DNA of 64,000 nucleotides, taken from contig NZ_JUIV01000012.1 in assembly GCF_004151235.1 (NCBI RefSeq), forward strand, positions 97,488 to 161,487. Reading direction: 5' to 3'. Below are positions 18,620 through 26,884 of this stretch, one piece after another; positions within the stretch are counted from its first letter, which is position 1, and each line of letters begins with the position of its first letter. The translations under genes were made by a program, and so were the position numbers. Source of the stretch: Flavobacterium anhuiense (lineage in GTDB: Bacteria; Bacteroidota; Bacteroidia; Flavobacteriales; Flavobacteriaceae). Below the pieces are notes generated by a model. It was not told the DNA's origin. It saw only the letters and a list, made by a program, of their open reading frames with translations, and ran no database searches.

Positions 18620-19354
18620 ATGGAAAAAGAACATCAAATATTTGGCATTAGAGCCATCATAGAAGCAATTCAGGCAGGAAAAGAAGTGGATAAAGTTTTC
18701 ATACAGAAAGATATTTCTGGTGAGCTTATGAAAGATTTAATGAAGGTAATGAAACGTGCAAACGTTAACTTCTCTTATGTGCCTGTAGAAAAACTAAATC
18801 GTCTTACTCCAAATAATCATCAAGGAGCTGTAGCCACCATCTCTCCTATTGGTTTTATAGATTTAGAACATCTAGTTGAATCTACAATAGAGTCAGGTAA
18901 AAAACCTCTTTTTCTTATCTTGGACCAAATATCAGATGCTAGAAATTTTGGCGCAATTATTAGAACAGCAGAATGTACTGGTGTAAACGGAATCATTATA
19001 CAAAAAGCAGGTTCTGCACCAGTAAATGGAGATACCGTTAAAACTTCTGCTGGGGCAGTATTTAATGTTCCTATTTGCAAAGTAGAACATATAAAAGATG
19101 CTATCTTTTATCTACAAGGCTCTGGAATAAAAACAGTAGCTGCGACTGAAAAAACAGATCAAAACATATATGACATCTCATTAGCTGAGCCAGTAGCAAT
19201 TATTATGGGATCTGAAGATCGAGGGATAAACCCTTCTGTTTTGAAAATAGTAGACGAAAAAGCTAAGTTACCCATGTTTGGATCTATAGGATCTTTAAAC
19301 GTATCTGTTGCCTGTGGTGCTTTCCTATACGAAGCCGTTCGACAAAGAACCTAA
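18620..19354 (+). CDS. rlmB: 23S rRNA 2'-O-methyltransferase of the SpoU/TrmH family, RlmB type
   Basis: This 244-residue SpoU-family methyltransferase begins MEKEHQIFGIRAIIEAIQ. The frame is open 13 codons further upstream, but that stretch lies inside the preceding terminator and the -7 box, so the ATG at 18620 is preferred. An N-terminal substrate-binding domain (about 1-75) precedes the knotted SAM-binding domain, with the motifs ARNFGAIIRTAEC, IIMGSEDRGINPS and LNVSVACGAFLYEA. RlmB methylates G2251 in the P loop of 23S rRNA; the family is clear, the exact nucleotide is inferred. Confidence 0.88.
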   Translation: MEKEHQIFGIRAIIEAIQAGKEVDKVFIQKDISGELMKDLMKVMKRANVNFSYVPVEKLNRLTPNNHQGAVATISPIGFIDLEHLVESTIESGKKPLFLILDQISDARNFGAIIRTAECTGVNGIIIQKAGSAPVNGDTVKTSAGAVFNVPICKVEHIKDAIFYLQGSGIKTVAATEKTDQNIYDISLAEPVAIIMGSEDRGINPSVLKIVDEKAKLPMFGSIGSLNVSVACGAFLYEAVRQRT

Positions 19355-19406
19355 AAATACATTGAGAGATTAAGATGCGAATGAAATAATTAAATACCTT
19401 TAATTA

Positions 19407-20210
19407 ATGCTTTCAAAATCTAATTCAAAATCAAAAGTTATAATATTCCGATGCCTGTTTGTAATTTCATTAATTACAAACAGCTACGGACAAAATACTA
19501 CGTACAATCAGTTCTGGAATGAAATTCAGTTTAACCAAACTTTAAGCAAAAAATGGGCAACTGAAATAGATTTTGCCGCCGCTTACAGCAGTACAGAATC
19601 TTCAGGCAACTTATTTGAGAATACCATTCAAAGATCTATTAGAGGTTGGGGACATTACTACTTTTCTCCGAGATGGAAATTCTCTGCTTTTATTGCCTAT
19701 TTCAACAATCGAGATGTTCCTGAGATAGGTCAATTTGAATCTCCTGAATGGCGTTTTGCTCTTCAAGGCATTTATTACTTTCATAAAACCGGTTACACTT
19801 TAAGCACAAGAATGCGTACTGAATATCGTCACATTAGAAATGAAGACGATCAATATGAAAATGTTTTTAGATATCGTCAGCAGATTAAATATATAAAACC
19901 AATCAATAGTAAAATACTAAGAGAAGGTGTAGTATATGCAATTGCTTCAGATGAACTCTATTTCAAATCTGGCGCAAAAGTTACAGGTGAAAGTTTCTTT
20001 GATCGGAATCGGTTGAATATTGGCGCCGGTTATTTATTCTCGGATGATTTTCAGCTAGAATTAACTTATTGCAACGAGTATCTTCCAAGGAATAATGGAA
20101 ATCAAACAACCAATGCTGCTTCTCTTACTGTAACCTTCAATAATCTTTTTCGAAATCTTCAAAAGAAAATAGAAACCAAAAAACATCCTGAAATAAAGGA
20201 CGAAGAATAA
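19407..20210 (+). CDS. DUF2490 outer-membrane beta-barrel-like protein
   Basis: This 267-residue exported protein has a signal peptide ending SYGQ. The pattern of aromatic-rich alternating strands (YNQFWNEIQFNQTLSKKWATEIDF; GHYYFSPRWKFSAFIAYF; LELTYCNEYLPR) matches DUF2490, a family of predicted outer-membrane barrels of unknown function. A degenerate -7 box, TACCTTTA, ends 4 bases before the ATG. The stop codon is 1 base from the stop of the convergent gene 20212-20727, leaving no room for a terminator between them. Confidence 0.75.
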   Translation: MLSKSNSKSKVIIFRCLFVISLITNSYGQNTTYNQFWNEIQFNQTLSKKWATEIDFAAAYSSTESSGNLFENTIQRSIRGWGHYYFSPRWKFSAFIAYFNNRDVPEIGQFESPEWRFALQGIYYFHKTGYTLSTRMRTEYRHIRNEDDQYENVFRYRQQIKYIKPINSKILREGVVYAIASDELYFKSGAKVTGESFFDRNRLNIGAGYLFSDDFQLELTYCNEYLPRNNGNQTTNAASLTVTFNNLFRNLQKKIETKKHPEIKDEE

Positions 20211-20211
20211 T

Positions 20212-20727
20212 TTAGTTTTCTTCCTTCTTTAAAAAACATTTAAGTTGTTCCGCAATAGCATTTTTATGAAGCTTAAAATTATAGCTTCGAACAAATTCAG
20301 TCCCTTGCATATTTATTTCTGCACTAATAGCCTCATAATTAGAAAATGACTCGAGGTCTTTATCATCAATCAAATAAAGGACTTGCATGATGGAATCGTT
20401 ACGTCGATATTGTGTATCGTAATGAGCTAACTTATAAGTTTTATTATCTGCCAAATGAATTATTAAATCGTCTTTGATTTTTTTTCCAACTTTCTTTTCA
20501 GGAAATGGTGTTGGCTGTAATGCAACAAAATAATGTTCTTTATCAGTGACAATATTAATTTTTAATGATTTTGATTTGGTAGTATAAAATACGGCTGGCT
20601 CAAAATAGTATATCATACTTCCATCTGCCTGCACCCTATTTTTTATTTCACATTGAGCAATGCCTTTTGTGTAAATAACAAAACACAAGAACAAAACCAA
20701 AAACTTTATTTTCTTCATAATGCTCAA
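20212..20727 (-). CDS. Exported protein of unknown function
   Basis: This 171-residue protein has an N-terminal hydrophobic signal segment (KFLVLFLCFVIYTKGIAQ) and is probably secreted or periplasmic. The mature part is rich in beta-strand-like stretches (MIYYFEPAVFYTTKSKSLKINIVTD) and has no motif I recognise. A second ATG at codon 4 (MKKIKF) gives an equally good start. It converges tail to tail with the DUF2490 gene. The function is unknown. Confidence 0.65.
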   Translation of the reverse strand: MSIMKKIKFLVLFLCFVIYTKGIAQCEIKNRVQADGSMIYYFEPAVFYTTKSKSLKINIVTDKEHYFVALQPTPFPEKKVGKKIKDDLIIHLADNKTYKLAHYDTQYRRNDSIMQVLYLIDDKDLESFSNYEAISAEINMQGTEFVRSYNFKLHKNAIAEQLKCFLKKEEN

Positions 20728-20782
20728 AAGATTAAATCGTTATCTAACAAATTTAACCTTTTTATTTCAAAATAAATATTGA

Positions 20783-21559
20783 TCAGATTTCTTCTTGCTC
20801 TTCTTGCTCTTCTTGTTCTTCTTTTTTAGTTATAATATAATTTACTGGATGACTAGAAAAAAAGTATTCCTCCTGTTTTTCTTCCTCTTCATGAAAGAAA
20901 GTAACAAAATTTCCATCTTCATCAAAATGCCTCATAAAAGGATCATTGCTTGGATCAAAATCAGGGCGTTGCCAGTCATAAACAATTGGTTTTGCATATT
21001 CAGGTGCTTTATAAAACAGAGTCAAAACAAAACCCGTAATAAGTCCTGCCAAATGTCCTTCCCAAGAAATAGATTGATCGACATCTGGAAAAACATACCA
21101 TATCATTCCGCCATACAATAGAATTACTGTCAAGGACAAAGCTACCAATCGGTAATATTTAGTTTGAATACCTTTAAAAAAAATAAAACTAACAAGAACA
21201 TAAATCAATCCGCTGGCACCGATGTGGAAATTCTCTCTTCCAACAACCCAAGTAATCAATCCCGAAAAAAGAATACCATAACCAATAACACCAAATGTTT
21301 GTTTTGGATAAAAAAACTGCATCGCAGCCAAGAGTATTACAAGCGGAATACTATTATTATATAAATGATCTAAATTCTCATGAATAAATGGACTGAACAA
21401 AACACCACGAAGCCCTAAAAGATCTCGAGGATAAATTCCGTATCGATAAAAATCAAAATCGAACCGAATCTGAAGCCAATACACAACCCATAAAAAAAGA
21501 ACACAAAACAGCGGAAGTCCAACAACCGAATTTGAAAACTTAAAATTAGTATCGCTCAT
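20783..21559 (-). CDS. Rhomboid-family intramembrane serine protease
   Basis: This 258-residue membrane protein has about six transmembrane segments. The rhomboid active site is intact: GASG at 114-117 (Ser116) in one segment and EGHLAG with His169 in a later one, plus HLYNN near 66-70. The family cleaves membrane proteins inside the bilayer. After the last membrane segment comes a soluble tail of about 75 residues ending in repeated EEQ units encoded by a 9-bp tandem repeat. It is divergent from rarA. The substrate is unknown. Confidence 0.9.
   Translation of the reverse strand: MSDTNFKFSNSVVGLPLFCVLFLWVVYWLQIRFDFDFYRYGIYPRDLLGLRGVLFSPFIHENLDHLYNNSIPLVILLAAMQFFYPKQTFGVIGYGILFSGLITWVVGRENFHIGASGLIYVLVSFIFFKGIQTKYYRLVALSLTVILLYGGMIWYVFPDVDQSISWEGHLAGLITGFVLTLFYKAPEYAKPIVYDWQRPDFDPSNDPFMRHFDEDGNFVTFFHEEEEKQEEYFFSSHPVNYIITKKEEQEEQEEQEEI
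20791..20820. repeat. 9-bp tandem repeat encoding the rhomboid tail
   Basis: The unit CTTCTTGCT occurs twice in a row, then once as CTTCTTGTT. In frame on the minus strand it encodes Glu-Glu-Gln repeats at the very C-terminus. Copy-number change would keep the frame and only lengthen or shorten the acidic tail. Confidence 0.75.
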
Positions 21560-21717
21560 ATTTTACAGAATAACATTTAAGAGAACTCAAAAAACTATCC
21601 AAAAATATTTTACTGATATTTTGTCATATCCACTAAAAAAATGTCTCAAATTGGAACAATCCTTTTCTCTGCAAATCGTTTTAACTTTGAATGAATGATA
21701 TTTAAATCTTAAAATAG

Positions 21718-21725
21718 TAATTTTG
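21718..21725 (+). promoter_or_regulatory. -7 box of rarA, implying a leaderless mRNA
   Basis: TAATTTTG matches TAnnTTTG and ends 4 bases before the rarA ATG at 21730, the same distance as for rlmB and the GbsR gene. The nearest TTTG upstream (21686-21689) is 28 bases away, too far for a normal -33 box. Confidence 0.5.
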
Positions 21726-21729
21726 TAGT

Positions 21730-23007
21730 ATGGAAGCACCTTTAGCAGAGCGTATTCGTCCGCAAAAATTAGAAGATTATATCAGCCAGCAGCATTTGGT
21801 TGGGCCAACTGGCTCTCTAACACAACAGATTTCAAAAGGAATAATTCCTTCATTGATTTTCTGGGGGCCTCCAGGTACAGGTAAAACAACCTTAGCCCAA
21901 ATCATTGCACAAGAATCTAAAAGACCTTTTTATATTCTTAGCGCTATAAACTCAGGGGTAAAAGACATTCGTGATGTTATCGATAAAGCAAAACAAAGTG
22001 GTGGACTTTTTACTGCTAAAAATCCCATTCTATTTATTGATGAAATTCACAGATTTAGCAAATCACAGCAAGATTCACTTTTAGCCGCTGTAGAAAAAGG
22101 CTGGATAACTTTGGTTGGCGCTACAACCGAAAACCCAAGTTTTGAAGTGATTCCTGCATTATTGTCACGTTGTCAAGTTTATATATTAAACGCGTTTACA
22201 AAAGCCGATTTAGAAGCTCTGTTAGAGCGAGCAATGAAAACTGACACCTATTTATTGACAAAAAAAATAAATCTAAAAGAAACAGAAGCTTTACTTCGAA
22301 TTTCGGGTGGTGACGGACGAAAACTTCTAAATGTATTTGAATTGGTTGTTAATGCTTCTGCTGGTGACGAAATCACAATAACCAATGATCGTGTTTTGGA
22401 ACTTGTACAGCAAAATACTGTTCTTTATGACAAAACTGGCGAACAGCATTATGATATTATTTCTGCATTTATAAAATCTATTCGCGGCAGCGATCCAAAT
22501 GGAGCTGTTTATTGGCTAGCCAGAATGATTGAAGGCGGCGAAGATGTTAAATTCATCGCTAGAAGAATGCTAATTCTGGCGAGCGAAGATATTGGCAATG
22601 CCAATCCGACAGCTTTAATAATGGCCAATAATACTTTCCAGGCTGTTACCACTATTGGATATCCGGAGAGCAGAATCATATTAAGCCAATGTGCAATTTA
22701 TTTAGCTACTTCTCCGAAAAGCAATGCCTCGTATATGGCAATTGGAAACGCACAACAATTGGTAAAACAAACTGGCGATTTGCCTGTTCCACTTCATTTG
22801 CGAAATGCTCCTACTAAATTAATGAAAGAACTAGGATATGGAGATGAATATAAATATTCGCATGATTATGCCAACAATTTTGCCGAACAAGAATTCTTGC
22901 CAGATGCAATAAAAGAAACGGTTCTTTACAATCCCGGAAACAATTCTAGAGAGAACAGTACCCGCGAATTTTTAAAGAACCGTTGGAAAGATAAATACGG
23001 TTATTAA
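21730..23007 (+). CDS. rarA: Replication-associated recombination protein A (RarA/MgsA AAA+ ATPase)
   Basis: This 425-residue AAA+ ATPase of the clamp-loader clade acts at stalled replication forks. It has the N-terminal PLAERIRPQKLEDYISQQHL, Walker A GPPGTGKT (46-53), Walker B ILFIDEIHRF (about 100-109) and the sensor segment GATTENPSFEV. The C-terminal MgsA oligomerisation domain begins around IRGSDPNGAVYWLARMIEGGED. Length is normal. It is monocistronic, with a hairpin across its stop codon. Confidence 0.95.
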   Translation: MEAPLAERIRPQKLEDYISQQHLVGPTGSLTQQISKGIIPSLIFWGPPGTGKTTLAQIIAQESKRPFYILSAINSGVKDIRDVIDKAKQSGGLFTAKNPILFIDEIHRFSKSQQDSLLAAVEKGWITLVGATTENPSFEVIPALLSRCQVYILNAFTKADLEALLERAMKTDTYLLTKKINLKETEALLRISGGDGRKLLNVFELVVNASAGDEITITNDRVLELVQQNTVLYDKTGEQHYDIISAFIKSIRGSDPNGAVYWLARMIEGGEDVKFIARRMLILASEDIGNANPTALIMANNTFQAVTTIGYPESRIILSQCAIYLATSPKSNASYMAIGNAQQLVKQTGDLPVPLHLRNAPTKLMKELGYGDEYKYSHDYANNFAEQEFLPDAIKETVLYNPGNNSRENSTREFLKNRWKDKYGY

Positions 23008-23018
23008 ACCGTATTTTG
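22993..23018 (+). terminator. Hairpin across the rarA stop codon
   Basis: AAATACGGTT (22993-23002) pairs perfectly with AACCGTATTT (23007-23016) around a 4-base loop. The TAA stop lies in the loop and descending arm. The following T tract is short, so termination may be weak. It also separates rarA from the convergent gene 23023-23805. Confidence 0.6.
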
Positions 23019-23022
23019 TATT

Positions 23023-23805
23023 TTAGAATTTAACTACAATTTTCTCTGAAACTAATTTATCATTCTGATAAGATTCAAAATACCATTGTCCATCTTCTTT
23101 TAGGATTAAAGAACCTTGAACATTATCTTTGGAAGCAATATAAACATTTGGTTGCGATGTTTTAAAAAGCTTCATTACCACCTTTGGTGTTTTATCGATT
23201 AATTGGTAACCTGATTCTGTAGGTTGAGCATACAATAAATTTGGATCTTTTAAATCTGGCGAGGGAGCTGCAGGCGTTGTTGCCACTTTTACTGCCGCTG
23301 CTGCAGGAGCAACAGAGGCTGTTGCTGCCAAACTTTCTGCTGTAATTTTCTGTGCAACTTTAGCCGAAGCAAGAGATTTACCGCTATATTTATAATGCAA
23401 AGCATAAACTGATGTAAAAGCATTATCTAACGCTTCTTTATAAGCAACTTCATATTCTTTTTCTCTACTTTTACCTACCTCAGATGTATAAACCACCTGT
23501 CCGTAACAATCCTTAAATTCAACAAAAAGTTTAGTCACCAAAAAAGCATTATCTTTTTTCACGTCAATATACAAAACTTGACAACGATCAGTATAACCAT
23601 CAGGAAGCTGTTCATTTGAATAAAAAGCCTCAAAACCAGCTTTAACTAAATTCTGTTTACTTAAAGTCGCCAAACGATATTGATTGTCAGTCTTCATAAA
23701 CTCGTATCTTAAAGGTATAATTACAGCTTTGTAATCATTAATAGATTGCGCAAATCCAACAACTGAACATAAAATTGCTGCGAGTAAAAATTTAATCTTC
23801 ATCAT
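23023..23805 (-). CDS. Exported protein of unknown function
   Basis: This 260-residue protein has a signal peptide ending VGFAQ. The N-terminal half (about 22-120) looks like a compact alpha/beta domain (YKAVIIPLRYEFMKTDNQYRLATLSKQNLVKAGFEAFYSNEQLPDG). An Ala/Pro-rich linker follows (about 140-180), then a C-terminal beta domain. I recognise no family or catalytic motif. Its ATG shares a base with the stop of the upstream phosphatase gene (TAATG), so the two are probably co-translated. Confidence 0.7.
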   Translation of the reverse strand: MMKIKFLLAAILCSVVGFAQSINDYKAVIIPLRYEFMKTDNQYRLATLSKQNLVKAGFEAFYSNEQLPDGYTDRCQVLYIDVKKDNAFLVTKLFVEFKDCYGQVVYTSEVGKSREKEYEVAYKEALDNAFTSVYALHYKYSGKSLASAKVAQKITAESLAATASVAPAAAAVKVATTPAAPSPDLKDPNLLYAQPTESGYQLIDKTPKVVMKLFKTSQPNVYIASKDNVQGSLILKEDGQWYFESYQNDKLVSEKIVVKF

Positions 23806-24491
23806 TATAAATATTTTTTTAGTTCTAATAAATGGTTAATTTGTTTATAATTCCCAGAAACATCTATCTTTTTTTCATTAAAGAAAATAGCATCCAAACC
23901 AGCATTTAAAGCTCCATTTACGTCTGCCTCAAAATCGTCTCCAATCATAATGCTGTTTTCCTTTGAAGTATTAGCCAATTTTAATGCATAATCAAATATA
24001 ATACTATTTGGCTTTTTAACACCTGCTAGTTCCGAATTTGTAATTGTACTAAAATAACCTCCAAGCGAAGCGTTATTAATTTTCTTTTCCTGCACATGTG
24101 CAAATCCGTTTGTAATTATATGCAGTTTATATTTTGGTTTTAAATATTCCAAAACTTCAATTGCTCCATCAAAAAGATAATTATTATCAGTAAGAAACTC
24201 AATATAATCGTTGGCAATTTCAAAAATATTCTCTTCTGAAACTGCATAATTTAAAGCATCAAAAGATAGCTTTAAACGATTATAACGCAACTCCTGATGT
24301 GTAATTTTATCATTCTGATACAATCTCCAACATTCTTGATTGATCGGAATATATTCTTTAATAAAATCTTGAGTAGCGATTTCTTGATATTTACTTTTAA
24401 AGATTCGATCAAAAGCCATTTCTGAGTTTTTATCAAAATCCCAAAGCGTATGATCTAAATCAAAAAAGATGTCAGTAATATTGGTGTTCAT
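23805..24491 (-). CDS. YjjG-family HAD hydrolase, probable nucleotidase
   Basis: This 228-residue HAD-superfamily phosphatase has motif I FFDLDHTLWDF (Asp11, Asp13), motif II TNG (near residue 106), the lysine in GVKKPNS and motif III MIGDDFEADVNGALNAG. The family member YjjG in E. coli removes phosphate from non-canonical pyrimidine nucleotides, and close Bacteroidota homologues are annotated that way. The substrate here is inferred. It lies 3 bases after radC and overlaps the next gene by one base, so three genes form a short operon. Confidence 0.85.
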   Translation of the reverse strand: MNTNITDIFFDLDHTLWDFDKNSEMAFDRIFKSKYQEIATQDFIKEYIPINQECWRLYQNDKITHQELRYNRLKLSFDALNYAVSEENIFEIANDYIEFLTDNNYLFDGAIEVLEYLKPKYKLHIITNGFAHVQEKKINNASLGGYFSTITNSELAGVKKPNSIIFDYALKLANTSKENSIMIGDDFEADVNGALNAGLDAIFFNEKKIDVSGNYKQINHLLELKKYL

Positions 24492-24494
24492 GTA

Positions 24495-25184
24495 TTAAAA
24501 AATTCCTTCATCTACAAAACTATAATATTTTGATTCAGTAATAATAACATGGTCTAAAACTTTAACATCTAAAATTTCTCCTGCAGTTTTAATTTTCTTG
24601 GTGATTTGTTTATCAGCACTACTTGGAACTAAACTTCCAGAAGGATGATTATGGCACAAAATCAAGCCTGTAGCACCATTTTCTAAAGCTAATTTAAAAA
24701 CCAAGCGTATATCTACAATTGTTCCCGCGATACCTCCTTTGCTTAATTGTGATTTATAAATTACTTTATTAGAATTATTAAGAAAAAGCACCCAAAATTC
24801 TTCATGCGGAAGTTCTCCGATAATGGGTTGCATAATATCAAAAACACCTTTGCTTGAAGTTATTTTTTTAACCTTTAAAACGTCTTCTATTCTCTGCCTT
24901 CTGCCTAGTTCTAAAGCCGAAACTATTGAAACCGCTTTTGCTTCACCTATACCCTTAAATTGCATCAATTGCGAAATAGACATTCTTCCCAAAGCAGTTA
25001 GATTTTTTGTAAAGGCTAAAATTCGTTGGCTTAATGCAACCGCAGATTCATTACGACTTCCTGACCCGATTAAAATTGCTAATAATTCAGCGTCACTCAA
25101 AGCGTCTTTCCCTTTAAGCATTAATTTTTCGCGAGGTTTATCATCATCTGACCAATTTTTTATAGCGAAATGTCCCACTTCCAT
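24495..25184 (-). CDS. radC: RadC-family JAB/MPN-domain protein
   Basis: This 229-residue RadC-like protein has the N-terminal helix-hairpin-helix region (ELLAILIGSGSRNES; LMQFKGIGEAKA) and the C-terminal JAMM metal site HNHPSG with His178, His180 and Asp191. The family is traditionally called a DNA-repair protein, but a repair role has been questioned and its biochemical function is not settled. It is first in a three-gene unit. A near-consensus -7 box, TATCTTCG (25210-25203), lies about 18 bases upstream of the start. Confidence 0.9.
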   Translation of the reverse strand: MEVGHFAIKNWSDDDKPREKLMLKGKDALSDAELLAILIGSGSRNESAVALSQRILAFTKNLTALGRMSISQLMQFKGIGEAKAVSIVSALELGRRQRIEDVLKVKKITSSKGVFDIMQPIIGELPHEEFWVLFLNNSNKVIYKSQLSKGGIAGTIVDIRLVFKLALENGATGLILCHNHPSGSLVPSSADKQITKKIKTAGEILDVKVLDHVIITESKYYSFVDEGIF

Positions 25185-25254
25185 AATTATGATTTTAAGA
25201 TGCGAAGATACTTAAAAAAACAAGAAAAATCTTTCAAAAACGTAGTGAGATAAT

Positions 25255-25292
25255 TAAAAAAAATGTGCCAACTGCAAAGCAATTGACACATT
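25255..25292 (-). terminator. Terminator of the Mpl-like ligase gene
   Basis: AATGTG (25262-25267) pairs with CACATT (25287-25292). Inner segments CAA/TTG and TGC/GCA extend the stem, with two mismatches. On the minus strand a run of eight T follows the stem. Confidence 0.7.
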
Positions 25293-25314
25293 ATCTAATT
25301 TTCTAATTGACTAC

Positions 25315-26670
25315 TTAAGAAATCAATCCTTTTACCTCATCAAAATTCAAACCTCCATAATTTCCAGAACTCATTAATAAAAGAGCCGAATTATCTAAAT
25401 TTAAGTTGAATAAATATTTTTTAAATTCTGCTGGATTGGTATAAATGATTAAATCTTTTCTGTTGAAAGCAGCAGCAATCTGTTCATAAGTCACTTCTTC
25501 AAGCTGTTTAATTTTCACAGCATCTGGCGAATAGAAAACAACTGCAACATCAGCATTATCTAAAGCGCCTTCGTATTCTTTTAAAAATGCCGCATTTAAA
25601 CTGCTGTATGTATGCAATTCTAAACATGCCACCAAAGTTCTGTTCGGATATTGTTCTTTCACTGCTTTTGTTGTCGCAGCCACTTTACTTGGAGAATGCG
25701 CAAAATCTTTGTAAGCTACTTTACCTTTTCCTTCAGCAATTTTTTCTAAACGTTTAGAGGCGCCTTTGAAACTTGCAATTGCTTCGTAGAAATCAGCTTC
25801 GTCAACGCCCATATTTTGACAAATCCATTTTGCTCCTGCAAGATTGTTTAAGTTGTGCGCTCCAAAAACTTCAATCGGCATATCGCCTTCTGGAGTTTTT
25901 AATAAAGTCACACCATCACTTACAGAATATTCTGGAGTTGAATATGCAATTTTTCTAATCGGATTTGTTGCTGCCTCAGAAACACGTTTTACTTCTGGAT
26001 CATTTTCATTGTAAACCAAAATTCCGCCATTTGTAATTTTTTCGATGAAAATCTCAAACTGTTCGACATAGTTTTCATACGTTGGAAAAACATTGATATG
26101 ATCCCAAGCAATCCCAGAAATTAAAGCAATATTTGGCTGATATAAATGAAATTTTGGGCGTCTGTCAATAGGAGAAGACAAATACTCATCGCCTTCCAAA
26201 ACCATAAAATCATTTTCTTCAGTTAAATGAACCATCGTGTCGAAGCCTTCCAGCTGTGCTCCTACCATATAATCGACAGCGATATTATGATAATTCATAA
26301 CATGCAAAATCATCGATGTAATAGTCGTTTTCCCGTGAGAACCTCCAATTACAACGCGCGTTTTATTCTTAGATTGTTCGTATAAAAATTCTGGATAAGA
26401 ATAGATTTTCAGACCTAATTCTTGCGCTTTCAACAATTCAGGATTATCTGCTTTTGCATGCATTCCTAAAATAACAGCATCAATATCAGAAGTAATTTTT
26501 TCTGGAAACCAACCCAGCTCTGAAGGAAGAATTCCTTTTTTTTCTAGTCTTGATTTTGAAGGTTCAAAAATAGCATCGTCGCTTCCAGTAACTTGGTATC
26601 CTTTATTATGTAATGCTAATGCCAGATTGTGCATTGCGCTTCCGCCGATGGCGATGAAATGTGTTTTCAT
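25315..26670 (-). CDS. mpl: Mur-ligase-family protein, Mpl-like peptidoglycan-recycling ligase
   Basis: This 451-residue Mur ligase starts with a Rossmann segment (HFIAIGGSAMHNLALAL) and has the ATP-binding loop GGSHGKTT (109-116), the central-domain DHINVFPTYENY and the C-terminal-domain HSPSKVAATTKAV. Among Mur ligases it resembles Mpl, which joins recovered L-Ala-D-Glu-mesoDap tripeptide to UDP-MurNAc; MurC is the closest alternative. Length fits Mpl (about 450). A -7 box (26769-26762) lies about 90 bases upstream and a terminator follows. Confidence 0.85.
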   Translation of the reverse strand: MKTHFIAIGGSAMHNLALALHNKGYQVTGSDDAIFEPSKSRLEKKGILPSELGWFPEKITSDIDAVILGMHAKADNPELLKAQELGLKIYSYPEFLYEQSKNKTRVVIGGSHGKTTITSMILHVMNYHNIAVDYMVGAQLEGFDTMVHLTEENDFMVLEGDEYLSSPIDRRPKFHLYQPNIALISGIAWDHINVFPTYENYVEQFEIFIEKITNGGILVYNENDPEVKRVSEAATNPIRKIAYSTPEYSVSDGVTLLKTPEGDMPIEVFGAHNLNNLAGAKWICQNMGVDEADFYEAIASFKGASKRLEKIAEGKGKVAYKDFAHSPSKVAATTKAVKEQYPNRTLVACLELHTYSSLNAAFLKEYEGALDNADVAVVFYSPDAVKIKQLEEVTYEQIAAAFNRKDLIIYTNPAEFKKYLFNLNLDNSALLLMSSGNYGGLNFDEVKGLIS

Positions 26671-26761
26671 TTAAAAATTCCAAAATTTAAATTCCAAATC
26701 CCAAACCCGAATTTGTCATTTGATTATTTTATATCGTAGATTCTCTAACTATATTATTCTT

Positions 26762-26769
26762 CAAAAATA
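26762..26769 (-). promoter_or_regulatory. -7 box for the Mpl-like ligase gene
   Basis: On the minus strand TATTTTTG matches TAnnTTTG. There is no TTTG at the -33 position. The leader would be about 86 nt and would include the TTCCAAATT-type repeated words at 26680-26705. Confidence 0.4.
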
Positions 26770-26823
26770 AGGAAATATAATATGCCACATTTGGTTTTGG
26801 AGATAAATTAATTAGAAGAAAAT

Positions 26824-26858
26824 AAAAAACCCGACAAGTTTCAGAAACCTGTCGGGCT
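26824..26858 (-). terminator. Terminator after DPP7
   Basis: CCCGACA (26830-26836) pairs with TGTCGGG (26850-26856), with a further inner stem broken by one mismatch; on the minus strand T residues follow. The same stem sequence forms the terminator after gcvP, so it belongs to a repeated terminator family. Confidence 0.85.
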
Positions 26859-26884
26859 TTATATTCAGAATTCAGAATTTAAGA

